Shown: piece after piece, positions 35,787 through 47,815 of the stretch | Numbering within the stretch: the stretch's first letter is position 1 | How the letters are laid out: each line of letters begins with the position of its first letter | Source: Rosellinia necatrix | Lineage: Eukaryota; Ascomycota; Sordariomycetes; Xylariales; Xylariaceae | DNA: 64,000 nt | Assembly: GCA_021209875.1 (NCBI GenBank) | Contig: JAGYVD010000007.1 | Coordinates: 3,224,001-3,288,000 of the forward strand | Direction: 5' to 3' | Position numbers and translations under genes: made by a program | Notes under the pieces: generated by a model | What the model was told of the DNA's origin: nothing | The model's input: the letters and a program-made list of their open reading frames with translations, nothing else | Database searches by the model: none

Positions 35787-38528
35787 GCTAGTCTAGGTTC
35801 TAATCGATTGTTGGCGGTGAAAACTTGCTTGGCGTTCTCGTTTTCGCAGCATCGCATTTGACGGGGGCTCAGGCGTTCGAGGATACCGGTTTGTTTCGGG
35901 GTAAAAGAACAAACGCCGCTTTAGGCGAAAGCAAAATTTAGATAGAACCAGGTGCGCTGTGCCTTGTTGCAAAGATATCTAACTACCATGCATCTTTATG
36001 GTAATGAGTGCACATGAACGTCGTGAATGAGCATAGGTAAAGGTCGGGAATTTTTGATGTATTCTACTTGACCACTTTTTTTCGAGCTATCTCACGAAAT
36101 GTAAGAACGTACGTTTATTTGCTACGCGATCTATTTAATCGCCAGGCCCTCTGCCATCCGAGGTTTTCGGACCAGTATCTCTTTTCCCTTGTCCCCGTAT
36201 GTCAAGCGTATAAGATGGGAGGGGGACGTCAATCAAGGCAGGACTAGACTGCCACCGGTGGGTTACGGTGAATAAAAACAAGCAAATCTGACGTAACTAT
36301 GACTGGGTTGATGAAGGATCAGTTACATACACTAGGTCAAATAATGCATGTCAGCATAGCCTTTTTTTCATCAAGCGAAGAGCCCCTAGAGTATTCTCCC
36401 ACTAGCACCAGGGGTAGCTCAGAACTTGCACATGGCGTAACATGGCGTATATACATACTTGCATAGTAGATACGATCCATACGAGCAAGACACGGGCCGA
36501 ATGAACCGAAAGCAGGAGCCTTGTCTATATAGCTTCATAGTATGTAGCTCGGTGTTTAGCCTATCGCGATTATCGAATCTTGATAGCATCCGTGTGGACA
36601 GACCGGCGACTGGGGGTTTAAATTCAAGGATGTTAAGCTGTATTTGAAATACGTAGCCGTGGATCGGGCTTATAGCTAGGAGAGGAAGTCCTGCAAGAGG
36701 TCCATACGATGGAGTGGTGCTTAGAATCCGAGATAGGTGGATGATGTTTGATAGGCTATCGTTAAGGGATACGGCTTGGGTAATTTATTGTTGGTATGCA
36801 TATCAAGACGCGGTATGAAGTTTCCACGAGCTAGCTCTAGTGTAGTAGCTGCACCAAATTAGAGAGGCGCACAAACAAACAGCACAGGGGCCGTAGAACC
36901 TTCCGTAGTGTTTCTAGCGCTTGAGAGCGTAATATCGCGCCATTGGCCGGCTAGTGTAGATGCCGCTTGGCGCTCCGAGCTTCCGGGTTTTGGGGTTCTT
37001 CGTCAAGCGTTGGAGAGATTGCCTTGTGGGAAGCTTAGCACCATAACATCGACCACCTACTACCTACGTGTACTTAGGTACGTAGAGGGTTCAGAAATGG
37101 ACGGAACGAAGCGAGCCCTTTGATGCTACCACACTGCACGCAATCTGCTTTGGATGTCCTACCCTACTGGAGGACGCAAACGGCATGGTTTGTTCCCACA
37201 AGCTTCTCCCCTCACGTCAGCCCCCAGGTTTGCTATTTCGCGTATGGTTATGTGTTACTGCACTGTATGCTTGTTGATTGTACACTAAACGAAAACCGGG
37301 GTATTCGAGTCGTTCGTTCCGCCTTTTCGCACTTGCATCGTACCTTTTTACTGAACAGTCGGCTAGTGACTACTTGTATAATATGATGCCAAGTCACCCA
37401 AGTCTCAAAAGTCGCTGATTGTGTACTTTTGACAATGTGCTGGTGTGAGCCGCCCTGACGTCGATATCTAAGACAAAGTAGGAAGGGAGGGGAGAGGGGA
37501 GAGGGGAGGGGTAACTGAAGGATATCTAGACAAAGCAATTCGCAAAATCCAGATAACTATATAAAATAATTCTTTGCGTTAGTTATGCCCTCTTCTTATT
37601 CAGCCTATTTGCTTGCAAACCATTCCCATGTATTATCAACATACTTAATACAAGTACATATAATAATCCTCTCACCCAAAGGGAAAAAAAAAAAAAAATA
37701 ATAATAATAATAATCATAATAAAGGATCGCAATTTAAAAGAACGTCATAAGTATTGTTATACTGTACGCTGATAGTAGGGCAGCACTCGTACCATCGCAA
37801 ACTTATCAGTGGATGCCTATAACCACCTGCCTCTTTCATCATAAGGCGGCTGGTCTAAGCAGGGCTTCGGTTGATGATCCCAACAACCCCTGCCTGTTGC
37901 GCACGATATTACTCGTTTGTGAACCGATTGGGAGTTATTCCCAGCGCTGTGGCACGGAAGCCAGGGCAGGGCTGTATGGCCGATACGACATCGACATCAT
38001 AGCTGATGAGCACTAGTAGTGCATGCAGGCCTCACCACCTCGTCACCTGTCGTTGAGCATAATCAGGTAATCAATCAGGTAATCAGGCATGGACCAGGCA
38101 CAGATCAGGTAACTAACTAAGTAGGTAACCAGACAATTCAATTCGTGCATACAAATTCTTACACTAGGTAGTGTAGGTTTACTTAGGCTGGGTACCTAGG
38201 TTAGTTAGTGTTGGTGCACTCGGAGTGTAGAGTTACATAACTCTCTCGCGGAGAACTAGCCCGTGTTGGGAAATCGGGAATCCATCGAAGCCCCAGGCCA
38301 GGCGAGTCCGGGGTGCCGGGGGGTACGGATGGGCCTACCTAGGTACGGGGTATTGCCTATACCGGAGCTCCCAACGCCGATCATTGTTCGTTGCGAGAGC
38401 TTTATTTATAAGGCGTCATCGCTCTCGCGTGCTGCCGCCTCGCTTCCCGCGCTCTTCTTCCCGTCAGGCTTCGCGCGACGTCTCATTCCTCACTCGCCAG
38501 TCAATCGAGGACGCTTGCCTTGCCCAAG
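35787..38528. other. Spacer of 2.7 kb, no supported gene
   Basis: Only short unconserved frames. An A-run followed by (AAT)n lies at about 37686-37715. TAGGTA motifs recur near 37055-37080 and 38100-38345. TTTATTTATAAGG at about 38400 may be the TATA region of the following peptidase gene. Confidence 0.45.
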
Positions 38529-40423
38529 ATGAAGTCGCAATCGTTGGTGGCGGCCGCCCTGGCCGTCTTGCCCCAGGCCTTGGCCATCACGCCCGAGACC
38601 ATGCTCTCGGCCAACCGGTACAGCGATGCGCGACCGAACCCGTCAGGTGTAAGTGACAACGAGCCCGTCCCATCGGCCTGCCAAAGAAAAAAGAAAAGAA
38701 AAAGGCTGACAGCTTCGATAGGACTTCGCGCTCTTCACAGTATCCAACTACTCCTTTGAGACAAAGGAGCGTTCCGCGTGGTGGAATAAGCTGGATCTAA
38801 AGACGGGCAAGATCTCCAAGTGGTACGACGGCTCCGATATCTCGGAGGTCGTCTTCGTCGGGCCCAAGGACACGAGCATCATCTACGTCAATGGGACGAA
38901 CGCGGAGGGAGATGGCGGCGTCAGCCTGTACTCGGCCGATGCCAACAATCTCAAGGGCGCCAAGCTTGTCGCCTCCCTGCCCGCTCCCTACTCGGGATTC
39001 AAGGCTGTCCAGACGAAATCCGGGGACATCCGCTTTCTCGCCTACACAAAGGCGTACCCGAACGGCACGGCCTACAACGAGAACTTCGCGGAAACGCCTG
39101 CCAGCACGGCCAGGCTCTACGACTCCATCTACGTCCGCCACTGGGATACCTGGCTAACGCCACAGAAGAATGCCGTCTTTGGCGGTGTGCTGAAGCGCAG
39201 CTACGGCTCCTACACGCTTTCTGGCGAGCTCACTAACTACGTCACGGGTATCTGCGACGTCACCTGTGCTGAGTCCCCCTACGACCAGAGCGATGAGAGC
39301 GACTATGATATCTCGCCTGATGGCAGCGGCCTTGTTTTCCTGACGAAGGACACCACCCTACCCCTGGCGAACTACACAGCCAACGTGATCTACTATGCCC
39401 CCTTCGACGGCACAGCCAAAGACGCCGTGCCGATCCAGGCTCGTGGTAGCACGAAGTACCCCGAGACCCAGGGAGCCACCGTCGTTCCCCGCTTCTCTCC
39501 CGACGGAAAGAAGATCGCATACCTTCAGATGTACGGCATTGCGTACGAGTCGGACCGCAGCAGCGTCTACGTCGCGAACGTGAACAAGAAGGATTTCAAT
39601 GTCACGCGTCTCGCGGGTAACTGGGACCGGGCGCCGGACAGCCTCGCCTGGGCCCCGGACTCCAAGTCCGTCTACGTCGCCGCCGCCGACCTCGGCCGGG
39701 AGCGCATCTTCCCCGTCCCGCTGACCGCCGGCGAGGATTACGTGCCCAAGAACATCACCAACGAGGGCGTGCCGGCCGGCTTCTACGTCCTCCCCAACGG
39801 CAACCTGCTCGTCTCGGACTCCAAGATCTGGACGAGCCGCGACATCTACACCGTCTCCCCGAAGGGCAAGGTCGTGAAGACGTACTTCCAGGCGAACAAG
39901 GTCGACCCGGCGCTGAAGGGTCTCGGACCGGAGGACGTGTCCGAGTTCTACTACTCGACCAACACGTCCGAGATCGACCAGCAGGCGTGGATCATCTACC
40001 CCGAGGGGTTCTCCAAGGACAAGACGTACCCCCTGGCCTTCATCTCCCACGGCGGGCCCCAGGGCGCGCACTTCAACTCCTGGAGCACGAGGTGGAACTT
40101 CAAGACCTGGGCCGACCAGGGCTACGTCGTGATCGCGCCGAACCCGACGGCCAGCTCCGGCTGGGGCCAGAACCTCACCGACGCCATCCAGGGACGCTGG
40201 GGCTCGTACCCGTACTGGGATCTCGTGCACGCGTGGAAGTACGTCAACAGCACGCTCAAGTATGTTGATACCTCGCGAGGTATCGAAGCTGGCGCCTCGT
40301 ATGGAGGTTACATGACAAACTGGTAAGTGGGAGGCGGCAAAAGAAAAAAAAAAGCATCATCATCATCCCATTCTGAAACATGGCGGGCGGGAAGACCCGT
40401 CCTAACTTACACAAGCATACACA

Positions 40424-40473
<50 letters not shown>

Positions 40474-40940
40474 TTTGATCAGGAAATGTCGCTAACGAGA
40501 AGAAAAAAAATAGGATGCAAGGTCACGAGATGGGACGCTGGTTCAAGGCGCTGGTGACGCACGACGGCAGCACGTCGACGCTGAACCAGTACGCGAGCGA
40601 GGAGCTGTGGTTCATGAACCACGACTTCAGCGGGCCGTTCAACGAGACGGGGCTGGCGGCGTCGTCGCCGTACTGGGAGTGGAACCCGCTGCGGTTCGTG
40701 GACGCGTGGGCGACGCCGCACTTCGTGGTGCACAACGAGCTCGACTTCCGCCTGCCCGTCAGCGAGGGCATCCTGCTCTTCAACCTGCTGCAGACCCGCG
40801 GCGTGCCCTCGCGCCTGCTCAGCTTCCCCGACGAGAACCACTGGGTCCTGAGCCCCGAGAACAGCCTCGTCTGGCACACCGAGATCTACAAGTGGATCAA
40901 CTACTACAGCGGCGTCAGCAATGCTACTTCGCCTTATTAA
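38529..40940 (+). CDS. Secreted dipeptidyl-peptidase V (S9 prolyl oligopeptidase family)
   Basis: This is an extracellular serine peptidase that removes dipeptides from N-termini of peptides. Exons 38529-38648, 38722-40322 and 40514-40940 give 715 residues. A signal peptide is clear (MKSQSLVAAALAVLPQALA). A beta-propeller domain follows with Asp-box-like repeats (DYDISPDGSGLVFLTK, PRFSPDGKKIAYLQ, LAWAPDSKSVYVAAAD), then the alpha/beta hydrolase domain: FISHGGPQGAHFNSW, the nucleophile elbow GASYGGYMTNW (Ser), the region HFVVHNELDFRLPVSEG expected to carry the catalytic Asp, and FPDENHWVLSPEN (His). Many NxS/T sites fit a glycosylated secreted protein. Intron 2 interrupts the Trp codon just after the Ser elbow. 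Confidence 0.94.
40426..40469. repeat. (AC)n microsatellite in DPP5 intron 2
   Basis: About 21 AC units, essentially uninterrupted, inside the 191-nt second intron of the peptidase gene. Confidence 0.95.
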
Positions 40941-42954
40941 GAAGATTAGAAAAAAAAAAAAAACAAAAAGGTACTTACTTTGTAAGTAGAGAGCAAAGCA
41001 TGTCTGGAGTGGGGGGGGGAGAGAACCACACTTCCCCCCCCCTAAAAGGACCGGATGGATGGATAGACTCGTGAAGTCGATCTGTACTCTAGTAATATGT
41101 AGTATTGATAATTTGTAACGCGAATGCGCCAATTGAGACATGCATGAACTTATTTCGTATTTCTTTGTGTGTATGTATGTGTGTGCGCCTCTTCCCCCCA
41201 TCGTCCATGATATGTTACAGATAGCATGATGGCCTATGCGGGTAGTCGTTTCGACTGATAATTGGCACGTCACATTCGCAACACGGTAGCAAACTATGTA
41301 CGCCGTGTGCTTGTGCTTGTGCTTGCGCTTGTGCTCCTTGTGGCTGCCGATCGGCGATGAAGATTCGCGAGCCGAGATCGCCACACACACACAACACGTT
41401 TCAACTCGACGCCGCCAAACGGGGGAGGGGGGAAGGAGAGCGATCAGCACCTTGCCCGGACAGGTCCCGATAGGGGGATCATCGTGGTTTATTTCCACCT
41501 CTGTCCCGGTCGCGTCGCCAGAGTCTTGGCAGAGACTAACACCAACCAGCCGGTCCAACACCAGGAACACAGGACAGACTAGGATGGAGCAGGTGGTTTT
41601 CAGACTCTCTGCGTTCCAACTCCCTGCTCTCGTGGTTCCGGCGTTGCCGGCCCTTGTGTCCTTCGTCCGATGTTTAGGCAATCCGGGGGGGGGGGGGAGG
41701 GATCCTCGTCGATCCCGTTAGCTTCTGTCCATGTCCATTATGGTATTGTACTTGCGTTGTGTGGCCCTCATTTTATTCTGTCTTGTGGTATATAAATTCA
41801 ATTGTAGTGTAACTCTCCTGTCCTTAACGGACGGACCTGTTTTAGCGTGTGTTATCCTATGCACTTGGGGCTTGGCGAGATTAATTAGTCTAATTCTCCT
41901 GTCACTTAGAGGATTGTTAAGTGACATGGGGATCTTTGGGATTGAAGATCATTAGATAGCGACAGGCTTTTTTTTTTTTTTTTTTAAAAAAAAAAAGAAG
42001 CGCAGCCTAACAAGCGGAGTATAAACTCGCACCATTGACCATTCAAATAAAGCCTTGTTGTATGTAACGATACTGCGTACTGAAGTATGCAATCCGACGA
42101 AACAGGATATAGACGCCCCAAGCGGCCAGGGCACTAGCCGGTTACAAGCCAAAGCATCTTATCCCAGAGATTGGCACCTTGGGAACAAGGGCCTGAAGGG
42201 GAAAAAAAAAAAAAAAAGAAGAGCACCGCCACCACAGGAGGAGTGAGAGAAATGACGTGGCCCAGTGTAGAACACGGTCGTAGGACGGGAGGATGGACAG
42301 AAATATGGAGAAAGAGTCTTCAGAAATCCAAGCAAATCCAAGCATCGAAACGTGAATATTATGATGATGGACATGGTGCGACTGCCGATCGCCCTGCGGC
42401 TCGTTGATATCTCACTGGATGTGCATGCAAACAAGGTCGTGCGTGATCTGCGACGGGAGATAACTCAGGAGTTCATTTTTGGCACCCCCAAGCCATTCAA
42501 CTCTGCACGGCTTCGCATAGTCAACAGGTGACAGGTAAGCCAGGTTAGCCAGGTTGTGGAGCGAAGCTGGGCTTTTATCAGAAGAAAAACGGTCGTCTTC
42601 GGTAATTAGAAGGATTCAACGCACACTTTCCCCTAAGTATTCTACCAGTGTTGCTTTGTTTTGTCTTCCTGCTCGTTTCCTGCCATTGCCATTCATTTTA
42701 TCTCATTTTATCTTAGTTCATGGTCCAGCGTGGCGTGGTGAATATACCCATCTTGCGTGCCACCATTCGTAATCTTAGGATACAGACGATGAACAACTGA
42801 GACTCTTTTCTGTGCACCGTGACTGACTCAAACGAGGGTTCGGTGTACTGGATACGGTATCCGATGAAGAAGTAACAGCAGGGCATCAAAAACCGGCCAC
42901 TGCTCGGGTTGAGAGGAGCATCCTGTCCTGAGAGGCGTAAAACCCGTCAAGAGT
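40941..42954. other. Spacer of 2 kb, no supported gene
   Basis: Holds homopolymer runs (A at 40951 and 42202, T then A at 41968-41996, G at 41687) and unconserved frames. A 400-codon minus-strand frame at 40479-41681 is partly the shadow of DPP5 exon 3 and has no recognisable domain. Confidence 0.45.
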
Positions 42955-44709
42955 ATGGGCAGATTTGTATCATTCAAGATGCCTCCAATAGATGAAGAGA
43001 AACGTCAGGCCCTCTTGATCGACGATCGATCGCCCTCGAGCGAGGGCAGCATCTGGGGAGAGACCGAGGATCGCTTCAGGAGAACCCGATGGGCGGCGAT
43101 GGCCAAGGCGTACCTCGGCCTCGTGCTGAGACGAGTAGCCATCTTCCTGCTGCCGAGCTTCATCCATCATCGAATTTCACCGGCGCGGGAACGCCGGAGT
43201 GCCGGCATCGGCAACAGCGATAATACTAATATTAACAACAACAACAACAACAACAACGGGAGTGGCAATGGCGGCGGCGGCGGCGGCAGTGGCAGCAACA
43301 CGAAAACACTGAGCCCAACGTCGTATCTGGACGGCATGCGGGGGCTGGCCGCGTTCTTCGTGTTCTTCTGCCACTACTTCTACACGGCCTTCTTCATCGC
43401 CGAGGGGTACAACTGGCTGCCGCCGCCCCCGCCGGACGCGAACGAACCGGGGCCGACGACGTCGAGGTACACGTCGCTGTGGCGGCTGCCGTTCGTGCGG
43501 CTGCTGTACAGCGGGCCGTCGATGGTGTGCGTGTTCTTCGTGATCTCGGGGTACGCGCTGTCGCTGCGGCCGCTGCAGCTGGCGCGGCGGCGGCAGGGCG
43601 AGGCGTTCGCGCGGGCGACGTCGTCGCTCGTCTTCCGGCGGCTGTTCCGGCTGTACCTGCCGCCGGTGCTGTCGACGCTCGGGGTGGCGCTGCTGCTGGG
43701 CGCGGGGGCGTACGAGGGCACGCGGGCCTTCGTGCACGACCGCCGCTTCATCCGCAACGTCGCCGAGCACCACCCGGAGCGCCTGCCGACGCTGCCGGCC
43801 CAGCTGGCCCACTGGGGCCGCGAGATGTGGGCCTTCCTCCACGTCTGGAGCTGGGCCGACCACGCCGGCTCGACCCAGTACGACGTCCACCTGTGGACCA
43901 TCCCGCTCGAGTTCCGCTGCTCCATGGTGCTCTTCCTCGTCCTCGTCGGCACCGCCCGCCTGCGCGAGAACGTCCGCCTCGCCGTCGTCGCCGCCCTCGC
44001 CTGGTTCGTCCTGCGCTGCGACCGCTGGGAGATGCTGCTCTTCCTCGCCGGCATGACCATCGCCGAGCTGGACCTGAGGCGCAACGCCCACGGGAGCCGC
44101 GGGACGGCCGCCGGATCGCCGTCGCAGCACCAGCACCACCAGCACCACCAGCACCACCACCAGCCGACGCTGTTACTACTCCCTCTCGACGAGAAGGTGG
44201 ATCGGGGATCGTCGGCCCCGGAGCGGCGGTCTACCGAGGATTCGTTCTGGACGGCCGTCTCCGTCTTCGCGCTATATCTGCTCTCCTGCCCCGACGCCGG
44301 CCCGTCGGATGTGCCGGGCTGGAGGTACCTGGGCACCCTGATCCCGGACTGGTTCACCGAGAAGTACCGCTTCTGGCAGACCATCGGCGCCTGCCTGTTC
44401 GTATTCTGCGCGGCACGGTCGCGGGGCTGGCAGCGCGTGTTCGAGCTCCCGGCCATACAGTACCTCGGCCATCTCAGCTATGCGATGTATCTGATGCATG
44501 GGCCTGTGACGCACGTTCTGGGATTCCCGGTCCAGCGCTGGGCCTGGGGGGTCACCGGCACGGAGGGCTCCGCCTACAAGCTCGGCGTCGCTCTCGCCGC
44601 CCTGATCAATGTCCCCCTCGTGATTTGGGTGTCCGATATTTTCTGGCGAGCAGTCGATATGCCAACGGTGCGGTTTGCAAAGTGGCTGGAGGCCAAACTA
44701 AGCGTGTGA
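42955..44709 (+). CDS. Acyltransferase 3 family membrane protein
   Basis: This intronless gene encodes 584 residues. After a cytosolic N-terminus and an Asn/Gly low-complexity insert (about residues 88-118), the acyltransferase 3 signature begins with SYLDGMRGLAAFFVFFCHYF; its His is the likely catalytic residue. SMVCVFFVISGYALSLRPLQ, RRLFRLYLPPVLSTLGVALL, VHLWTIPLEFRCSMVLFLV and HLSYAMYLMHGPVTHVLGF follow, matching the usual 10-helix fold. Such enzymes O-acylate sugars, lipids or secondary metabolites at membranes; the acceptor is unknown. A His/Gln-rich tract (QHQHHQHHQHHHQ) and a charged loop divide the protein. GC content is high and third positions are almost all G or C. Confidence 0.88.
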   Translation: MGRFVSFKMPPIDEEKRQALLIDDRSPSSEGSIWGETEDRFRRTRWAAMAKAYLGLVLRRVAIFLLPSFIHHRISPARERRSAGIGNSDNTNINNNNNNNNGSGNGGGGGGSGSNTKTLSPTSYLDGMRGLAAFFVFFCHYFYTAFFIAEGYNWLPPPPPDANEPGPTTSRYTSLWRLPFVRLLYSGPSMVCVFFVISGYALSLRPLQLARRRQGEAFARATSSLVFRRLFRLYLPPVLSTLGVALLLGAGAYEGTRAFVHDRRFIRNVAEHHPERLPTLPAQLAHWGREMWAFLHVWSWADHAGSTQYDVHLWTIPLEFRCSMVLFLVLVGTARLRENVRLAVVAALAWFVLRCDRWEMLLFLAGMTIAELDLRRNAHGSRGTAAGSPSQHQHHQHHQHHHQPTLLLLPLDEKVDRGSSAPERRSTEDSFWTAVSVFALYLLSCPDAGPSDVPGWRYLGTLIPDWFTEKYRFWQTIGACLFVFCAARSRGWQRVFELPAIQYLGHLSYAMYLMHGPVTHVLGFPVQRWAWGVTGTEGSAYKLGVALAALINVPLVIWVSDIFWRAVDMPTVRFAKWLEAKLSV

Positions 44710-45951
44710 TGCACACGAGGGCGCGTTGGATTATCAACTACTAAGAGACTTGTAAGCGTATATTATTGCGCGGGATAACAGGCCGGCCACCAGTATGTGG
44801 TGGCGTCAGATAGAGACAATAATCTACTAGTAGGCATCAGGGTTTTTATCTTGCCTCAGTCGCCTACCAATATCTTGTTTATAATCCATTGAGTTCCTAA
44901 CCCCGTGTATTTAACCTAGCACAACCTTACCTCTCTGGGGAGGCTGTATGATTTGGTCATTTTATTGTAGACCATGTGCTGCCCCTTATCTTGTACCTAA
45001 TACAACAACATCCTCTAGTTATTCAGAATCTCGAATTAAATAAAGCGCACTCAAACTACAAGATATCCTCATTACATTATCCAATATGACATAAACGATG
45101 AGCCTTTCAAAGGTCACCCATAACACTAGATAACGCTAGGTATCGCATCAGATCCTAGCAGAGTAAAGCACTTCTCGGCCAAGTTGATTGCGCATTCCAG
45201 TCCTTCTGGAGAATGCAATGTTCAACAAACCTTGACGGCCGCGCGCCCCGAAAGTATAATACTCTTCCAACTCCAGACATCCCACAGAATCCTGGGCCAT
45301 ATTCCCTTGTTTTCGAGGCTTAATATCTCCAGGGTCAAAGTGATTAACATCAATGGCCCAAGATGTCGGTTATTCCATCGACCGCTCGGGCTCACGCTTC
45401 GTTGTACTTCGAATCGCTGGTCACGAGCGCAACCCTTCAGGGCCGTTTAAGGCATCCGTAAATTCTAAATAACCTCCATTCCGATATTTTATACTTCGTG
45501 AGAGTACATATTATTATGTATTGTTAATCTTCGGCTAAACTCTACAGTTATAGAAAGTTCAAGCAGGCAGGGACGAGAGCCTGCAGGAACGGCGGTTAGG
45601 TTATTATGGCATGGTATTTTTATGCGTGGCAAGTAAACAATGAGGAGAAGAATATACGAACCCCCCGGGATCGTATCCCACCTCGGGATTTGGATTCCAA
45701 TAGGCACATCAATAGCCTGCAGGTGTATGTACGGTGAAGCATTCATGACATCTTCGCTTCTCCACCTCCCTTTTGCACCGTAACCCCTGGGTCAGAGGTG
45801 TAACAAGCTTGTATAAAGAGCACCAGTCGTACTTGATCGAGACAACTTCTCTCCCCAGCCCATAAGGCTTTTCCAACTATACTTCTAACTCATCATCATC
45901 CAAACAGTCAACACAGTCCCCCAAGCAACTCCAACCCCCAAGATCATCAAG
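44710..45951. other. Spacer with calpain-like gene promoter
   Basis: No conserved frame. A TATA-like TGTATAAAGAG occurs near 45810, about 140 bp before the next start codon; a C-rich leader rich in CAACTCC and CATCA motifs follows. Confidence 0.5.
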
Positions 45952-47815
45952 ATGGTTTCATACGGTTCTCGTCCCCAAAATCTGAGTGGGTCTCCCACTC
46001 CTCCCCCTGGTCCCATTGACCCATATGTGCTCTTTGAAGCACTTACGGGTAAACGATTCGACAAGAATTCCCTGCCCCTTCGACCAGCCTCTGAGGGGAC
46101 TAGTAGCTCGAATGATGTTCAGCCAGCTCGCCCGCGAAAGCAGGGTGAGCCCGAGCCGGACCCTCAGCCCAAGGATATCTTTGTCGGCTGTATCAACCCA
46201 TTCGCGCTCGCCGAGAACATGGAGGGCCATAGAGTTGACGGTCACTACTTGTCCTCAATCCGAATGCTGAAAGACGTGCTCCAGACCGACTATGAGGAGC
46301 TTTTCGATATGAAACACCAGTCCGTTCTCTATGCGGGCCTGAAGCTCAACAAGCAGGAGCGTATGGCCGAGGAACTCAAGGAGGACGAGACGAAGATCCT
46401 GAAGGAGAAGGATCTCGTGACCCCTGACCTCAGCTGGCTGATGAAGCTCAACGACCTCGAGGCCATTGGCTTGAAGGGGATGGGCGATGCCCGCATTAAG
46501 CGAGCCAGCATTGTGAATAACAAGCTACACCTCATCGTGCATGCCGATAGCATCGCTCGGACCGTGTGCAACCGAGAGGTGACGCAGACGATTAATGACT
46601 TCTGCCTGCCCTTCCGACGCGATGATAAGCAGAAGGAGTCGTTCACGCCGCCTAACAGTCTGTGGCGCGACGCCCGCGAGGTTCACAGGATGCGCCACAT
46701 GCAGCGAGAGATGATCACCGATCGCTACGGCCACTTGGATCACGAGCGGTTCCCTTACAACTACAAGAACCAGCCCGTCTGCGTGTTCGATGACCCGATC
46801 CAGGGCGCCACGGCGAACAGCTGGTTCATTGCGGCGCTGTTCTCCGTCTACTGGTCGGACCCGGCCATCATCAACCGGAACACGAATCTGCACCTCCGCC
46901 ACGAGGACTCCGAGAACGACCGCTTCCGCGTCAAGTTCCACGACAAGGGCGGCCGCAACAACAACGAGACCCAGACCGTCGAGGTCGACTACCGCATCCC
47001 CGTGAACAGCTCCAGCCGGGACTTCGTGTACTGCCGCCCCGGCGACGGGGTGGCCATCTGGCCGGTGCTGTACGAGAAGGCCTTTGCCAAGTGGATCAAC
47101 GAGGGCCGAAACAACAACAGTAGCAACAACGCCGCCCCCCCACCACCAAAGCCGGTACTACAAGAGCGTCGTCAAGGCCGTCGAGGGCCCCAACGGCGGT
47201 GGCGAGTTCGTCGACATCACCCAGACGCACCACGGCGACCCCGTCAAGGCCATGGCGCAGATCGACGGCCGCGAGCCCCAGTACTACCTCACCAAGAACC
47301 GCGACGCGAGCGAGCTCGCCGGGATCGTGCGCACTTGTAGCGTGAATCAGCGCACCATCTGTCCCATGGTGGCCTGGACCTACGCCGTAAGTAACCCCCC
47401 CCTCCCCCAATGTCGACCTCCCTTTCTCGTTATATAAGCTCGTGTATAATAAAAGGCGGTCACCAAAAGGCCCCATCGCCTCCCCTAACCAATATCGGAA
47501 TGACAATAAACTAACCTTGTGGTTTTTCAATGACAGACCGACAACGGCAACTACCGCGGCTGCAACCTCGTCGCCAATCACGCCTACTCGGTGCTTGGCT
47601 GGTCGTCCGTCGGCCAGGGCAACAAGCAGTACATCATCCTCCGCAACCCCTGGGGTGTCACGGAGCCGAACGGGATCACCAGCTATCCCGGCATCTTGAC
47701 AAGCGTCGAGGCCGAGTGCTGGCGCCCCGCCGCCCTCCTCAACCGCGGGGGCGTCATGGCCGTCGAGGTCGGCGCCTTCAAGGAGTACTTCGCCTGCCTA
47801 GGTGTTACCAAATAG
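45952..47815 (+). CDS. Calpain-like protein with Ser at the catalytic Cys position
   Basis: About 570 residues, with the calpain (C2) peptidase core in the second half. It reads VFDDPIQGATANSWFIAALF, HAYSVLGWSSV and IILRNPWG, i.e. the oxyanion/nucleophile, His and Asn regions. The nucleophile position is Ser (NSWFIAAL) where calpains have Cys (NCWFLAAL), so it is probably inactive or altered. The N-terminal half has no domain I recognise. The intron 47387-47536 joins VAWTYA to TDNGNYRGCN. Between AFAKWINEGRNNN and YYKSVVKAVEG the frame moves by one base near the C7 run 47135-47141. Either one C is surplus, or a weak 61-nt intron (47091-47151, donor GTGGAT) is spliced. Without either, the frame ends at 47340 and loses the His and Asn. 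Confidence 0.78.

Noticed and set aside
36408..36430. tRNA-like A-box GGGGTAGCTCAGA
   Set aside because: No B-box or cloverleaf follows within 90 bases.
39358..40230. 290-codon minus-strand frame
   Set aside because: It is antisense to the DPP5 coding exon, with biased composition.
40479..41681. 400-codon minus-strand frame
   Set aside because: It overlaps DPP5 exon 3 in antisense and runs through spacer and homopolymers without any conserved residue.
41968..41996. T-run next to an A-run, considered as a terminator hairpin
   Set aside because: Simple homopolymers in a fungal spacer; no support for a functional terminator.
43479..44744. 421-codon frame on + rich in Arg/Ala/Pro, and 327- and 358-codon frames on the opposite strand
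   Set aside because: They are shadows of the GC-rich acyltransferase gene, with biased composition and no domains.
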